This document shows positions 63,901-64,000 of a stretch of 64,000 nucleotides of DNA, piece by piece. The stretch is from the NCBI GenBank assembly GCA_027574665.1, contig CM050648.1, forward strand, positions 37,830,200 through 37,894,199. Reading direction: 5' to 3'. The notes beneath the pieces were generated by a model. That model worked only from the letters and a program-made list of their open reading frames with translations. It made no database searches and had not been told where the DNA came from. This DNA comes from Rhynochetos jubatus (taxonomy: Eukaryota > Chordata > Aves > Eurypygiformes > Rhynochetidae). A program made the position numbers and the translations under genes. Positions within the stretch are counted from its first letter, which is position 1. Every line of letters starts with the position of its first letter.

Positions 63901-64000
63901 GTTTAGGAGAGGGATTTGGAGGAGGAAGGAGAGGTTGAGCAATGTTCAGGTTCAGGTTTCAATGCCATAATGACAGCCCTGGGTTTTGCATTCACAGAAT
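60961..64000. other. Upstream flank of TRIM55, no gene seen
   Basis: No coding exon or RNA gene is recognised. A minus-strand AATAAA (plus TTTATT) occurs at 63713-63718 and could mark the 3' end of a gene lying beyond the window. In other amniotes DNAJC5B is the next gene upstream of TRIM55, but I cannot see any of its coding sequence here. The rest is unremarkable. Confidence 0.5.

Noticed and set aside
63700-64000. 3' end of DNAJC5B, expected by synteny upstream of TRIM55
   Set aside because: Only a lone minus-strand AATAAA is visible. No coding sequence of that gene can be recognised within the window.
1-64000. Bacterial-type systems such as CRISPR arrays, toxin-antitoxin pairs or insertion sequences
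   Set aside because: The window is vertebrate nuclear DNA with spliced genes and LINE repeats. No spaced direct-repeat array or prokaryotic gene organisation was seen.

Overview
The window is vertebrate nuclear DNA and almost certainly from a bird. It has large introns, little coding sequence, and several CR1-type LINE fragments with the avian 3' signature. Its two genes are the convergent neighbours CRH and TRIM55, which also adjoin each other in other amniotes. There are no operons, CRISPR arrays, bacterial mobile elements or RNA genes that I can support. I did not find an undescribed multi-gene system. The points of interest are gene structure and regulation.

Layout: 1-18.0 kb is upstream flank of CRH with no recognisable gene. 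It holds two CR1 pieces, simple repeats and a small CpG-rich patch near 13.9-14.1 kb. From about 18.0 to 22.3 kb lies a large GC- and CpG-rich region around CRH (+ strand). This contains a G-run block, a perfect cAMP response element, a TATA box, non-coding exon 1, a ~0.5 kb intron with a REST/RE1-like site, and exon 2 carrying the whole 174-residue preprohormone, followed by two poly(A) signals.

From 60.7 kb down to 22.7 kb on the minus strand lies TRIM55 (MuRF2), a striated-muscle RING-type ubiquitin ligase. I reconstruct ten coding exons with canonical GT/AG junctions and consistent phases, giving a 538-residue protein. The last exon (22703-22822) is about 17 kb from exon 9 and only about 2 kb from the end of CRH. 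It is short and easily missed, and without it the protein would end in a read-through tail at 39711. Introns 2 and 3 contain CR1 LINE fragments. Intron 9 is large and non-coding, with an AT-rich block that could be regulatory. A putative muscle promoter for TRIM55 lies at 60.85-60.96 kb. From 61 to 64 kb I see no gene.

The two genes do not share a pathway. CRH is a hypothalamic stress neuropeptide and TRIM55 acts at the sarcomere and microtubules. They share a tail-to-tail boundary, where no canonical minus-strand poly(A) signal is visible until inside the CRH 3' UTR.
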